IMG/VR virus record: IMGVR_UViG_3300034101_000340
Coordinates: 1-36,646 of that record
Length of the DNA stretch: 36,646 nt
DNA from: a virus
Reading direction: 5' to 3' (one strand)
Below the pieces are notes generated by a model. The model saw nothing but the letters and a program-made list of their open reading frames with translations, was not told where the DNA came from and ran no database searches. The position numbers and the translations under genes are program-made. How positions within the stretch are numbered: the stretch's first letter is position 1; each line of letters begins with the position of its first letter. Shown piece after piece: positions 13,883 through 22,521 of this stretch.

Positions 13883-13920
13883 CCCGAGTCGGGCGGTTCC
13901 CGATATAATTTAGGAAACTT

Positions 13921-14901
13921 ATGAGCGATACTCAAAACACGACACCTGAGGGTAGTGGTGAGTTAAATGTGAATAGTGCAGCAAGCGCTATCTTGGGTCT
14001 GATGGGTGGGGATGAAGGCTCCGAACAGGAACAACCGGAACTCCAAGCAGAGGCCAACGATAGCGATGCCGAATCCGATGAGTCTGAGGAATATTCAGAT
14101 GAGCCGGAGGTAGAACAAGAAGATAGCGAGGATGAGTCAGAGGAGCCTCAGAAATTCCGTGTCAAAGCCGCTGGTGAAGAACGGGAGGTAACCCTAGATG
14201 ATCTCATCAAGTCTTATCAACTTGGCACTGATTACACCAAGAAATCGCAAGCTGTAGCTGAAGAACGCAAGGCGGTTGAGGCCGAGCGCCAAGCGATTCA
14301 AGAGGCTAAGGCTGTGCGCGATCAATACGCGCAAAGGTTGGAGATCATCGAGCAGATGTTGAACCAGCCGCAGGAAACGGAGAATCTGGATTATCTGAAA
14401 GAGACTGATCCCATTGGTTACGCTGTAAAGGTAGCCGAAATGTCTCAGAAGGAGAAACAGTTAGCGCAGGTTCGTGCTGAACGTGAGCGTATAGCTCAAC
14501 AGCAGGAATATGACCGGCAACAACAGATGAGGCAGGTAATTTCTGCTGAGTCCGAGAAGCTGGTTGCTGCGATTCCCGCTTTTGCTGATCCAGAAAAGGG
14601 CGAGACTATTCGCAAGGATATTCGCAATTTTGGTAGGCAGATGGGGTTCTCTGACGAGGAATTGACGAATGTGTTTGATTCCCGTGCAGTTCTGACGCTG
14701 TATAAGGCTATGCAATACGACAAGTTACAGTCGAGCAAACCTGCTGTTAATAAGAAGGTTTCTGAGGCTCCCAAGGCGATTAAGCCCGGAGTATCAAAGC
14801 CAAGAGACAGTAATAGCGAGGAACTGAGGAAACTTAAAGCGCGAGCTAAGTCGTCCGGAAGGGTGGCTGATGCCGCAAGTGTATTTGAACGTTTTTTATA
14901 G
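13921..14901 (+). CDS. Scaffolding protein
   Basis: The protein is 326 residues from ATG 13921 with AGGAAA ahead. The first 80 residues are extremely acidic and Ser/Glu/Asp-rich. A KFRVKAAGEEREVTLDDLIK segment follows, then YQLGTDYTKKSQAVAEERKA and a long charged coiled coil to about residue 210. The C-terminus is basic (KVSEAPKAIKPGVSKPRDS; LRKLKARAKSSGR). Acidic tail, coiled coil and basic capsid-binding end are the signs of phage scaffolds. The position directly before the capsid gene agrees. The basic C-terminus should contact the capsid shell, and the protein is expected to leave before maturation. Confidence 0.88.
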   Translation: MSDTQNTTPEGSGELNVNSAASAILGLMGGDEGSEQEQPELQAEANDSDAESDESEEYSDEPEVEQEDSEDESEEPQKFRVKAAGEEREVTLDDLIKSYQLGTDYTKKSQAVAEERKAVEAERQAIQEAKAVRDQYAQRLEIIEQMLNQPQETENLDYLKETDPIGYAVKVAEMSQKEKQLAQVRAERERIAQQQEYDRQQQMRQVISAESEKLVAAIPAFADPEKGETIRKDIRNFGRQMGFSDEELTNVFDSRAVLTLYKAMQYDKLQSSKPAVNKKVSEAPKAIKPGVSKPRDSNSEELRKLKARAKSSGRVADAASVFERFL

Positions 14902-14909
14902 GAATTATC

Positions 14910-15854
14910 ATGCCTACATATACCGCACATACCGCTATTGGTCAGCGTGAAGACCTTACCGATGTTATCTATGACATCAGCCCAACCGAGACTCCTTTCA
15001 TGTCTTCGATTGGCAAGACGAAAGCTACTGCCGTTTTCCATGAGTGGCAGACTGACCGCTTGGCAGCCGCTACTACTGCTAACGCTGCTGTTGAAGGTGC
15101 TGATGCTTCGGACGCTACTCTTGATCCTACAGTTCGTCTTGGTAACTACACCCAGATTCTGCAAAAGACCATCAAGGTTTCTGGCACTCTGGACACAGTG
15201 AACAAGGCTGGTCGTAAGTCTGAAAAGGCTTATCAGCTAGCTAAGGCTTCGCAAGAGATCAAGCGCGATCTGGAAACCATCCTGCTGTCAAACCAAGGTC
15301 GTTCGGCTGGTGACGGTTCTACTGCTCGCCGTATGGGTTCGCTGTTGTCTTGGATCAAAACCAACTCGTCTGCTCAGACCAACGGTGGTGATCCTACGAC
15401 TATCGGCGTGTCTACCCGTACTGACGGTAACACCCGTACCTTCACTGAAGCCCTGCTGAAAGAAGTTGTGGCTGAGGTGTTCGTTTCCGGTGGCTCGCCT
15501 AAAGTGCTGATGGTTGGCGCAACTGGTAAGCAGAAGGTGTCTTCGTTCACTGGTATCGCTGAGACTCGTTTCAACGTGACTGGTGCTGCTCCTTCGACGA
15601 TTATCGGCGCTGCTGACATCTACGTCAGCGACTTCGGCAATATGTCGGTGGTTCCTAACCGCTTCATGCGTACCCGTGACGCTCTGATCCTTGATCCTGA
15701 GTACGCAGCTATTGCTTACCTGCGTCCGTTCCAGACGAACGAACTGGCTAAGGCTGGCGATGCTGACAAGACTCAAATCTTGGTCGAGTGCACGCTCGAG
15801 GTCAAAAACGAGGCTGCTCATGGCATCGTGGCTGACCTGAACATGGCTCTGTAA
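14910..15854 (+). CDS. Major capsid protein (DUF5309 / SU10-like)
   Basis: The protein is 314 residues from ATG 14910. It has the DUF5309-type HK97-fold pattern: YDISPTETPFMSSIGK near the N-terminus, VRLGNYTQILQKTIKVSGT at about 75-93, EIKRDLETILLSNQ (spine-helix-like), and GFNMSVVPNRFMR-type P-domain strands, ending with LVECTLEVKNEAAHG. Codon use is strongly biased towards C-ending codons (GAC, AAC, TTC) compared with neighbouring genes, as expected for the most abundant virion protein. A G+C-rich hairpin follows the stop. Confidence 0.95.
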   Translation: MPTYTAHTAIGQREDLTDVIYDISPTETPFMSSIGKTKATAVFHEWQTDRLAAATTANAAVEGADASDATLDPTVRLGNYTQILQKTIKVSGTLDTVNKAGRKSEKAYQLAKASQEIKRDLETILLSNQGRSAGDGSTARRMGSLLSWIKTNSSAQTNGGDPTTIGVSTRTDGNTRTFTEALLKEVVAEVFVSGGSPKVLMVGATGKQKVSSFTGIAETRFNVTGAAPSTIIGAADIYVSDFGNMSVVPNRFMRTRDALILDPEYAAIAYLRPFQTNELAKAGDADKTQILVECTLEVKNEAAHGIVADLNMAL

Positions 15855-15868
15855 CGGAGTTTTGTATA

Positions 15869-15894
15869 TCCCCCGGGCCTTAGGGTCTGGGGGA
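15869..15894 (+). terminator. Strong hairpin after the capsid gene
   Basis: An 11-bp stem (TCCCCCGGGCC with GGTCTGGGGGA, two G-U pairs) closes a TTAG loop. It starts 15 bases after the capsid stop. No U-tract follows, so it is not a standard intrinsic terminator. It may slow RNA decay or partly reduce readthrough, which would raise capsid mRNA relative to downstream genes. Confidence 0.6.
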
Positions 15895-15907
15895 GTTATG
15901 AGGATTT

Positions 15908-16216
15908 ATGAACTTTAGAGATACAGCAGTACACGCGGACGGTGATGGCGGTATCGTCATCGAGACTAAACAGGATGTATCGGAGATCATTGAGGCTAAC
16001 AAGGCTCAATTAGAGTTAGACAAGCAGAGGACTGGGCATCTTAAAGACCTGCACCATGTAGCCAGAATCCCGTTCACGGTCATTGATGACTTGAACAAGA
16101 TGGGCATCATGAAAGGCTTTAGCATTGTGGATGACGCAGCGTTTGCTAGTTGGCTTAATAATCCCGATAATGCGGTTTGGAAAACTTATCGTGGCACTAT
16201 CTCTAAGGGGAACTGA
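15908..16216 (+). CDS. Hypothetical head-region protein
   Basis: The protein is 102 residues from ATG 15908, preceded by GAGGATTT. It has a helical centre (VSEIIEANKAQLELDKQR) and a C-terminal part with ARIPFTVIDDLNKMGIMKGF and DDAAFASWLNNPDNAVWKTY. Proteins with the VIDDLNK...G and FxxWLN(N)PDNxxWRT pattern follow the capsid gene in several related podoviruses. They have no assigned role known to me. The stop overlaps the next start. Confidence 0.75.
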   Translation: MNFRDTAVHADGDGGIVIETKQDVSEIIEANKAQLELDKQRTGHLKDLHHVARIPFTVIDDLNKMGIMKGFSIVDDAAFASWLNNPDNAVWKTYRGTISKGN

Positions 16217-16896
16217 TGAACGTAGGAGTTTGTGTACCAGCTAGGGACGAGGTTCACACTGCATTTGCTTTTGACTTTGCCAAGATGGTTGGCAGGGATT
16301 CTAAGCACAGGTGTTCCAAAGATGGCAACGGGCTAAAGCTCTATACGATGGCAGGAACGCTGATATTCGATCAGAGAGAGAAGCTAGTAGATGCTGCTCT
16401 CAAAGAGGGATGTGATGCGGTTCTGTTTATTGACTCAGACATGAGGTTTCCGGCTGACACGATTGACATTTTGCTAAGCCGTGAGGTTCCGATTGTTGGT
16501 GTCAATGCGGTAACTAGACGTAAGCCTACGCTACCGACTGCGTTAAACCTTGAGATTGAGAAGGATGACGAGGGTAAGATTATTCGTCACGCTTGGCACA
16601 AGGTAGATTCGATGGGCAGGGAGGGTATAGAGCCTGTCACAGCGGTTGGTTTTGGTGTGGTGATGATTCGCAAGGAAGTGTTTGAGAAGGTTCCTAAGCC
16701 TTGGTTTGATGTGGGTTGGGGGTCTAAGGGCATTATTGGCGAGGATGTGCATTTTTGCATCAAGGCCTTGGATGCGGGCTTTCAGACCTATGTAGATCAC
16801 AGCCTATCCAAGCATATTGGGCACATTGGGACTTACGAGTATCGATGGGAAGATGTAGAGGAAGGCGCTATAGAGGCGCACAATAACGGGAAATAA
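16216..16896 (+). CDS. GT2-family glycosyltransferase
   Basis: The protein is 226 residues from ATG 16216 (TGATG overlap). NVGVCVPARDEVHTAFAFDF is the N-terminal donor-binding strand, VLFIDSDMRFPAD at 69-81 contains the DxD motif (Asp73, Asp75), and GEDVHFCIKALDAG at 175-188 contains the catalytic acidic motif ED. A final KHIGHIGTYEY segment resembles the HxG end of GT2 enzymes. A glycosyltransferase within the head operon suggests modification of a virion protein, for example capsid or fibre. The acceptor is unknown. Confidence 0.85.
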   Translation: MNVGVCVPARDEVHTAFAFDFAKMVGRDSKHRCSKDGNGLKLYTMAGTLIFDQREKLVDAALKEGCDAVLFIDSDMRFPADTIDILLSREVPIVGVNAVTRRKPTLPTALNLEIEKDDEGKIIRHAWHKVDSMGREGIEPVTAVGFGVVMIRKEVFEKVPKPWFDVGWGSKGIIGEDVHFCIKALDAGFQTYVDHSLSKHIGHIGTYEYRWEDVEEGAIEAHNNGK

Positions 16897-16898
16897 AC

Positions 16899-17519
16899 AT
16901 GGCATTTACGAGCTACAGTGACCTAAAGACTACGATAGCGAACTACCTAGCTCGTAGTGACCTGAACTCAGTTATCCCTGACTTTATCCGGCTGGCTGAG
17001 GAGCGTCTGCGTCGAGACCTGAGAATCCGTCAGATGCTGGTGGTAGCTACCGCTGATACTACGGGCGGTGATTCTACGGTTGGTCTACCTACAGACTTCC
17101 TAGAGATGCGAGATATTCACTTCAAGACTACCCCGATCAGCTCTGTCTCCTACGAGGCTCCTAATAGCTTCTACCAAAGCACACGGGCTACTGAGTCTGG
17201 TATCCCACGGACTTACACGGTTCTGGCTTCAGAGATTCAGTTTGCACCTATTCCTGATACTGCGTACACGGCTCAGATGCTGTACTACGCAAAGCCTCCG
17301 CTTCTGAGTGACTCCAACACAAGCAATGTCTTCTTGGCTAACTGCCCGGATGCCCTGCTGTATGCGGCTTTGGCTGAGGCTGAACCGTACCTGATGAACG
17401 ATGCAAGATTGCAGGTTTGGGCTTCTCTGTATGACCGGGCGATAGCGTCTATTTCTAGTGCTGACCAGTCTAGTGAGTACAGTGGTCAGCCTATGGCAAT
17501 GTCTTATAACGTGAGGTGA
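16899..17519 (+). CDS. Head-tail adaptor protein (SU10-type)
   Basis: The protein is 206 residues from ATG 16899. A helical N-terminus (SYSDLKTTIANYLARSDLNS; IPDFIRLAEERLRRDLRIRQ) followed by a beta-sandwich part (VGLPTDFLEMRDIHF; FAPIPDTAYTAQMLYYAKPP) and a C-terminal helix is the usual plan of podovirus adaptor proteins that ring the portal. The family matches T7 gp11- and SU10-like adaptors in shape. It would connect the portal with the tail nozzle and fibres. Confidence 0.85.
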   Translation: MAFTSYSDLKTTIANYLARSDLNSVIPDFIRLAEERLRRDLRIRQMLVVATADTTGGDSTVGLPTDFLEMRDIHFKTTPISSVSYEAPNSFYQSTRATESGIPRTYTVLASEIQFAPIPDTAYTAQMLYYAKPPLLSDSNTSNVFLANCPDALLYAALAEAEPYLMNDARLQVWASLYDRAIASISSADQSSEYSGQPMAMSYNVR

Positions 17520-17523
17520 AATC

Positions 17524-17910
17524 ATGGCAGAAATGTCGAACTATCTGGAAAACGCTCTGATTAACGCTACCTTGCGGAATACGAGCTATACGAGTCCTAC
17601 AACGGTTTATGTCGGCCTGTATACGTCTGATCCGACTGATGCTGATACAGGAACTGAGGTTTCTGGTGGATCTTATGCTCGTCAGGCTGTTACTTTTGGC
17701 GCTCCTAGTAATGGTGTTAGTACCAACAGTGCTGCGATTGAGTTCCCGCAAGCCACAGGATCATGGGGAACCGTAGGTTGGATCGGCATTGAGGATTCGT
17801 TGACTGGTGGCAACCTGCTATATCACACGGCTCTGGATGCGTCTAAGACGATTGACTCAGGAGATATCTTTAAGATTGCTGTCGGCAGCTTGAGCGTAAC
17901 TCTGGCATAA
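17524..17910 (+). CDS. Virion-associated tail protein (beta-rich)
   Basis: The protein is 128 residues from ATG 17524. MSNYLENALINATLRNTSYT and PTTVYVGLYTSDPTDADTG, followed by GGSYARQAVTFGAP and a LYHTALDASKTIDSGDIFKI end, match a common small virion protein family (Gp80-like in some mycobacteriophages). Its location among the fibre genes fits a tail decoration or fibre-base role. The function is not proven. Confidence 0.8.
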   Translation: MAEMSNYLENALINATLRNTSYTSPTTVYVGLYTSDPTDADTGTEVSGGSYARQAVTFGAPSNGVSTNSAAIEFPQATGSWGTVGWIGIEDSLTGGNLLYHTALDASKTIDSGDIFKIAVGSLSVTLA

Positions 17911-17920
17911 GGGGTAGAAA

Positions 17921-18421
17921 ATGCCTCTGGTCGTTAAAGATAGGATAAAAGAGACCAGTACGACATCCGGTACAGGTACATTGACGTTAGCTGGCGCTTC
18001 TATTGGCTTTCGCTCATTTGCGGATATAGGTAATGGTAATACCACCTATTACGCTATTGTTGATTCTACTGCTGGTACATGGGAAGTCGGTATCGGAACT
18101 TATACGGCTTCTGGTACGACATTAGCTCGTAATACGATCCTCTCAAATAGCTCTGGCACTACGGCTGCGATTAACTTTGCGGCTAATAGCAAGGACGTAT
18201 TTGTAACGTATCCATCTGATAAGTCTGTCCATGAGGATGCTGATAATGTGGCTTATGCGCTGCATTTAGCGGCCTCTAATGGCATTTTGCTGACCAACCA
18301 GATTGTAAGTACGTCTATGACGTTCCCAAGCGGCTATGAGGGCATTAGCGGCAAGAATACAACGGTTGCTAACGGGGTGACGGTTACTGTGCCTTCTGGC
18401 GCAAACTGGACGATTGTCTAA
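17921..18421 (+). CDS. Tail fibre-like protein
   Basis: The protein is 166 residues from ATG 17921. MPLVVKDRIKETSTTSGTG, LAGASIGFRSFADIGNGN and TYYAIVDSTAGTWEVGIG describe a recurrent phage domain of about 100 residues found at fibre N-termini. The pattern continues with LARNTILSNSSGT and DVFVTYPSDKSV. The domain probably attaches a fibre to the virion. The C-terminal GISGKNTTVANGVTVTVPSG segment is beta-rich. Confidence 0.8.
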   Translation: MPLVVKDRIKETSTTSGTGTLTLAGASIGFRSFADIGNGNTTYYAIVDSTAGTWEVGIGTYTASGTTLARNTILSNSSGTTAAINFAANSKDVFVTYPSDKSVHEDADNVAYALHLAASNGILLTNQIVSTSMTFPSGYEGISGKNTTVANGVTVTVPSGANWTIV

Positions 18422-19132
18422 ATGTTTGGGATTAGCACTTATGCTCAGTCTCCATATGCGTCATTAGGTGGATCGACGTTATTCGGTGCTGCGAGTATAA
18501 ATGCTCTGGCAACGGTATCTGCTGCTGGTACACGGCAAAGGATGGCGGCAGGTTCAATTAACTGTGCTGCTACGGTATCGGCAAACGGTGGTAGGTTAAA
18601 TTTTGGCACTGCTACGGTATTTGGCAATGCTACTGTAACAGCGGCTGGTGTAGCGATATTTAGCGGCGTAGCTGCAATAAACGCAACGGCTACTGTTACA
18701 GCTAATGCAACAAGAGTACAATTTGGCAACGCTGCGGTAAGTAGTACAGCAACGGTTACAGCGACAGGAATTAGGATTCGACTTGCTGTTGGATCGATTA
18801 CTGGAACTGCGACAGTTGTAGCTAACGGTGGTGTTGTTTATCAGGGTAATGCAAGTATTAACGCTCTGGCAACAGTAACTTGTAATGCTAATGCGATATT
18901 TGCTGGTGTTGGTTATGTTAATGCTCTGGCAATAATTAGTGCGAATGGTCAGATTATTGGTGAGGAGTGGTCAGATTTAACTCCTGAAGAGACTAATTGG
19001 ACTGAGCAGAGCGCAGGTAGCAACGACTGGACGAATGTAGGAACAAGTAGCGATACATGGACACCAGTTTCTGCTGGATCGAATACTTGGACGAATGTAA
19101 ACGCAGGTTCTGATAATTGGATGAGGCAATAA
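18422..19132 (+). CDS. Repeat-built tail protein with Trp decapeptides
   Basis: The protein is 236 residues. Residues about 20-180 consist of eight repeats, each about 20-22 residues, with the pattern G-x-x-[SA]-[IV]-N-x-x-A-T-V-[ST]-A-x-G. These are beta-rich with alternating small residues, as in beta-solenoids or fibre shafts. The C-terminus has five exact 10-residue repeats each ending in Trp, of the type TNVNAGSDNW, TPVSAGSNTW, TEQSAGSNDW. The mix of repeats and Trp suggests a glycan-binding fibre tip. No homologous family comes to mind. The DNA repeats are diverged enough to be older than a recent expansion. Confidence 0.75.
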   Translation: MFGISTYAQSPYASLGGSTLFGAASINALATVSAAGTRQRMAAGSINCAATVSANGGRLNFGTATVFGNATVTAAGVAIFSGVAAINATATVTANATRVQFGNAAVSSTATVTATGIRIRLAVGSITGTATVVANGGVVYQGNASINALATVTCNANAIFAGVGYVNALAIISANGQIIGEEWSDLTPEETNWTEQSAGSNDWTNVGTSSDTWTPVSAGSNTWTNVNAGSDNWMRQ

Positions 19133-19133
19133 G

Positions 19134-19955
19134 ATGCCAATCAAGTTAAACACAGCTTCTGGCGGCGGCGTAATTCTTCAGGGTGCTAATACAGCATCAG
19201 ATAAAACAATTACTGTTCCGGCTGTTGATGGAACTATGAATATGTCTGGTGCTGTCAATGAGGTTCCTGCTGGATCTGCATCGGCTCCTGCAATTTATAC
19301 AACTGGTGATACGAATACTGGAATATTCTTCCCTGCTGCTGACACTATAGCTTTTGCTGAGGGCGGTGTTGAAAGCGCCCGTATCGACTCCAGTGGTAAT
19401 TTGGGTGTTGGCACAACGCCAATTGCTAAGTTGGACATCGTTCAAGATTCTGCTTCAGCTAATGGTGGGCGAGTTGCATATTTTCGTTCGACTGCCGCAG
19501 GTGACGTATCAAACAACGCTGTAATCATCTCCAAGTTCGACAACAACACAACGACCTCGCAAACTTTCATAAAGTTCGAGGTTAATAACACCGCGACATC
19601 TTGCGGAAAAATCAACGCTAACGGTGCGAACACAGCAGCATTTGGCTCTACTTCTGACCAGCGCGTTAAAGAAAACATAAAAGTTTTGCCATCGCAATTG
19701 CAAAATATCCTTGCTTTGCGACCTGTTGAGTTTGACTACGTTGAGTCTTATGGCGGCGGTCATCAAGTCGGTTTCATTGCTCAAGAAATGCAAGCCGTTT
19801 ACCCAGACGTTGTGTCTGCTGATGATTCGGAAGAAAAAATACTTTCCATTACCGGCTGGAGCAAAACTGAAGCCCGCCTTGTAAAAGCCATCCAAGAACA
19901 ACAGCAAATGATCGAAACACTACAGGCCAAAGTAGCCGCATTGGAGGCCCAATAA
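19134..19955 (+). CDS. Tail fibre with S74 intramolecular chaperone
   Basis: The protein is 273 residues from ATG 19134. The first 160 residues are beta-rich and fibre-like (MPIKLNTASGGGVILQGANT; AGSASAPAIYTTGDTNTGIF, ESARIDSSGNLGVGT). Residues about 172-273 form a peptidase S74 (endosialidase chaperone) domain: STSDQRVKENIKVL with the Ser174-Asp175 site, ALRPVEFDY, HQVGFIAQEMQAVYPDVV and a final coiled coil EARLVKAIQEQQQMIETLQA. S74 domains drive trimerisation and then cut themselves off. The fibre is therefore probably trimeric and autoprocessed at the TSD site. Confidence 0.88.
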   Translation: MPIKLNTASGGGVILQGANTASDKTITVPAVDGTMNMSGAVNEVPAGSASAPAIYTTGDTNTGIFFPAADTIAFAEGGVESARIDSSGNLGVGTTPIAKLDIVQDSASANGGRVAYFRSTAAGDVSNNAVIISKFDNNTTTSQTFIKFEVNNTATSCGKINANGANTAAFGSTSDQRVKENIKVLPSQLQNILALRPVEFDYVESYGGGHQVGFIAQEMQAVYPDVVSADDSEEKILSITGWSKTEARLVKAIQEQQQMIETLQAKVAALEAQ

Positions 19956-20953
19956 TGAGCGTTACCATTAACGGCACTAACGGCTTTACGTTTAACGATA
20001 ACAGCACTCAGACTACTGCTGCGACAGGATTTGGGTTTAAGAACCGCATTATCAACGGTGATATGCGGATTGACCAGCGGAATTCTGGAGCATCAACTGC
20101 TGTTGCAGACGATGTCTATTGTTTTGATCGTTGGTATGTATTAACGCAAACTGCATCTGTTAATGTTTCGCAACAGACAAATCAACAAGACGGTATTCCA
20201 TTCAATATTAGGCTAACACAAAATCAATCCTCTGCACAACGCATGGGATTAGCTCAAATCATTGAAAGTTCAAATTGCAGAGATTTAAGAGGTGGGGCTG
20301 TAACATTAAACTTTCAGGTGCGCGTTTCTGGTTCTCAAGCGGTGCGTTACGCCATTCTTGAATGGACAGGCACAGCAGATTCTGTGACTAGCGATGTTGT
20401 TAACAGTTGGACAAACTCGACGTACACGGAAGGTCAATTCTTCATTAGCACAACGACTACTGTAACAGCTGTCGGAAGCATTACACCTTCAGCAAATACT
20501 TGGACAACACTTAGTGTGCCACTTACCGGAACGCTTGGATCATCATTTAATAACATTACGGTATTTGTATGGACTGAAGGAACAGCCGCACAAAACTTTA
20601 CACTTGATATATCTAATGTCCAACTAGAAAAAGGCAGCACAGCGACGAGCTTTGATTACATGCCGCAGGGTACGATGTTGGCGTTGTGTCAGCGCTACTA
20701 TTTGCAACAAGCCGTAAGTGTTGGCGCATCCTACAATGGAAATGGGGCCAATGTGGGCCAAGGCTCATATATTGCATTTAAAGTCAAAATGCGCGGCTCT
20801 CCGACAATTTCATTTACGAATATAAGTGCATCCAACACAAATGCTGATAACACCAATTTTATTACTGCTGACGGGTTTTTTTACCAAGTAAATATCCTTG
20901 CAACGGGAAATTTTAGTAGGCAAAGCACTGCGGCAATGGCATCGGAGTTATGA
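19955..20953 (+). CDS. Tail fibre / receptor-binding protein
   Basis: The protein is 332 residues from ATG 19955 (TAATG overlap). FKNRIINGDMRIDQRNSG at 29-46 starts a domain that ends with SNVQLEKGSTATSFDYMPQG and LALCQRYYLQQ. This is the recurrent carbohydrate-binding-like jelly roll of phage receptor-binding tips. A second beta-rich part follows. The start (VTINGTNGFTFNDNSTQTTA) resembles fibre collagen-like attachment parts. It probably sets host range together with the preceding fibre and the collar-type protein at 28322. Confidence 0.82.
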   Translation: MSVTINGTNGFTFNDNSTQTTAATGFGFKNRIINGDMRIDQRNSGASTAVADDVYCFDRWYVLTQTASVNVSQQTNQQDGIPFNIRLTQNQSSAQRMGLAQIIESSNCRDLRGGAVTLNFQVRVSGSQAVRYAILEWTGTADSVTSDVVNSWTNSTYTEGQFFISTTTTVTAVGSITPSANTWTTLSVPLTGTLGSSFNNITVFVWTEGTAAQNFTLDISNVQLEKGSTATSFDYMPQGTMLALCQRYYLQQAVSVGASYNGNGANVGQGSYIAFKVKMRGSPTISFTNISASNTNADNTNFITADGFFYQVNILATGNFSRQSTAAMASEL

Positions 20954-21102
20954 AAATGTACAAACTTTCTAAATTTGATAAAAATCAAGTTGTGCGCCTA
21001 TCCGACAACGCATTCATCCCCTTTGATCCTGTGAACACCGACTATCAGGCTTTCCTGAAGTGGCTTGAAGAAGGCAACCAACCATTACCGGCAGAGGAAT
21101 AA
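20950..21102 (+). CDS. Short fibre-associated protein (50 aa)
   Basis: An open frame runs from ATG 20950 (ATGA overlap) to TAA 21100-21102, and the next gene starts at once. The sequence is gene-like: MYKLSKFDKNQVVRLSDNA, then FIPFDPVNTDYQAFLKWLEE and GNQPLPAEE. Small proteins with DNAFIPxDPxNxDYQxFLxWLxEGN are typical companions of fibres and of Tfa-like chaperones. A fibre-assembly chaperone is a reasonable guess. Confidence 0.8.
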   Translation: MKMYKLSKFDKNQVVRLSDNAFIPFDPVNTDYQAFLKWLEEGNQPLPAEE

Positions 21103-22521
21103 ATGCAAAAGATTCTATTCGGTGAGTGGTTGCCAGATCAGCCGGGTGTTACGGGTGCGGTAACAGATGCTAAAAACTGTTATCCAGTTGCTAATGGTTA
21201 TGCTCCTTTAAAGTCTGAAGCTGATTATTCTGATGCTGCCGGGGCAAACCTGCTGATTACCTTTGCTGGCAAGTTTGGCGGGGTAAGCTCATTGTTTGCG
21301 GCTAGTACAACTCAGATTTACAAGTTTGACAGCAATGATGCTAGTCTGGATGCAGCTACGACTACAGGATACACGGCTGTTGAGGGTTGGGATGTAACGC
21401 AGTTTGGCCCCAAGATGATTCTGGCTAATGGTCAGGATAAGCTGCAAGCATGGACGTTAAATTCCTCTACTAGCTTTGCCAATTTGTCTTCTGATGCCCC
21501 TATTGCAAAGTTTGTAACAGTTGTCCGTGATTTTGTGGTGGCTGCGAATGACGGGACGGATACGAGCAAGGTTTACTGGTCTGATATTAATGATGAGACA
21601 GACTGGACTCCTGCTGCTGCTTCTCAGGCTGACAGCCAGATCCTGCCTGATGGCGGTGATATTACTGGTATTGCTGGTGGTGAGTACGGGCTTATCTTCT
21701 TGGAACGAGCTATCTACCGGATGAGCTATGCTGGCTCTCCGTTTTTCTTCCAGTTTGACGCTATTTCTAGGTCTTTGGGCTGTATTTCTAACGGCTCTAT
21801 TGCTCAATACGGTAACTTGACCTATTTCCTTGCTGACGATGGTTTTTACGTCTGTGATGGGCAATCTACAAAAAATATAGGTACTGAGAAAGTAAACCGC
21901 TGGTTCTTTGATAACGCTATTCCTAATCAAATCCCGACAGGAATGAGCGCCACGGTTGACCCTATTAATAAATTAGTAATATGGAAGTTTAATAATACGT
22001 TTGGCGGTAAGAATCTCCTGATGTATTCCATTGATTTGGATAAATGGTCTTATGCCGATACTACAGCAACGTCTATTGCTTATGTATTAACGCCTTCTGC
22101 AACGTTAGAACAGGTTGATAACTATAGCTCAAGCATTGATGCTCTTGATATTCCGCTTGATTCCCGTGTATTTGCTGGTGGACAACTGCTGTTTGCAGGT
22201 GTTTCTGGTCAGAAGATCATTTCTTTCTCTGGTCAGCCCAAGACTGCCAACATAACAACGGGTGATATTGACGTAGGTAGGTCTACTGTGACGCTGGCAA
22301 GGCCGATTGTGGACAAAGGTAGCGGTCTAATCGCTGTTTCTAGCCGAGATAATCTTGCTGAACAGGTGGAATTTAGCGCAGATGTGGCCCCAGACGCTGA
22401 AAACCGTGTGAGCTTGCGGAGTAATGGCGAATATCACAGGCTTAGACTAACTCCTACTGGTGCTAATTGGGAAACAGCCTTTGGTTTAGAGCTTACTGTT
22501 GTGAAACAGGGTGATCGATGA
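21103..22521 (+). CDS. Tail nozzle / DNA-stabilisation-like protein
   Basis: The protein is 472 residues from ATG 21103. It is beta-rich with repeated short strands ending in GG or DG, as in a beta-propeller: KILFGEWLPDQPGVTGAV near the start, DFVVAANDGTDTSKVYWSDI, QILPDGGDITGIAGGEYGLI, and LTYFLADDGFYVCDGQST. The plan matches the P22 gp10-like packaged-DNA stabilisation and nozzle proteins that close the portal channel. It may form the tail tube end. Position between fibres and ejection proteins supports this; it is not decisive. Confidence 0.75.
   Translation: MQKILFGEWLPDQPGVTGAVTDAKNCYPVANGYAPLKSEADYSDAAGANLLITFAGKFGGVSSLFAASTTQIYKFDSNDASLDAATTTGYTAVEGWDVTQFGPKMILANGQDKLQAWTLNSSTSFANLSSDAPIAKFVTVVRDFVVAANDGTDTSKVYWSDINDETDWTPAAASQADSQILPDGGDITGIAGGEYGLIFLERAIYRMSYAGSPFFFQFDAISRSLGCISNGSIAQYGNLTYFLADDGFYVCDGQSTKNIGTEKVNRWFFDNAIPNQIPTGMSATVDPINKLVIWKFNNTFGGKNLLMYSIDLDKWSYADTTATSIAYVLTPSATLEQVDNYSSSIDALDIPLDSRVFAGGQLLFAGVSGQKIISFSGQPKTANITTGDIDVGRSTVTLARPIVDKGSGLIAVSSRDNLAEQVEFSADVAPDAENRVSLRSNGEYHRLRLTPTGANWETAFGLELTVVKQGDR

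Noticed and set aside
13904-13909. Perfect TATAAT before the scaffold gene
   Set aside because: No acceptable -35 at 16-18 bp and no extended -10; probably chance in an AT-rich start region, though a weak promoter cannot be excluded.
14496-15164. 222-residue minus-strand frame
   Set aside because: It spans the scaffold/capsid junction opposite two well supported genes; it is a shadow of their codon bias.
15288-15821. 177-residue minus-strand frame
   Set aside because: Lies entirely opposite the major capsid gene and results from its codon bias; no ribosome site.
20870-20885. GGGTTTTTTTACC as a terminator
   Set aside because: It lies within the receptor-binding protein gene in frame and has no preceding G+C-rich stem.
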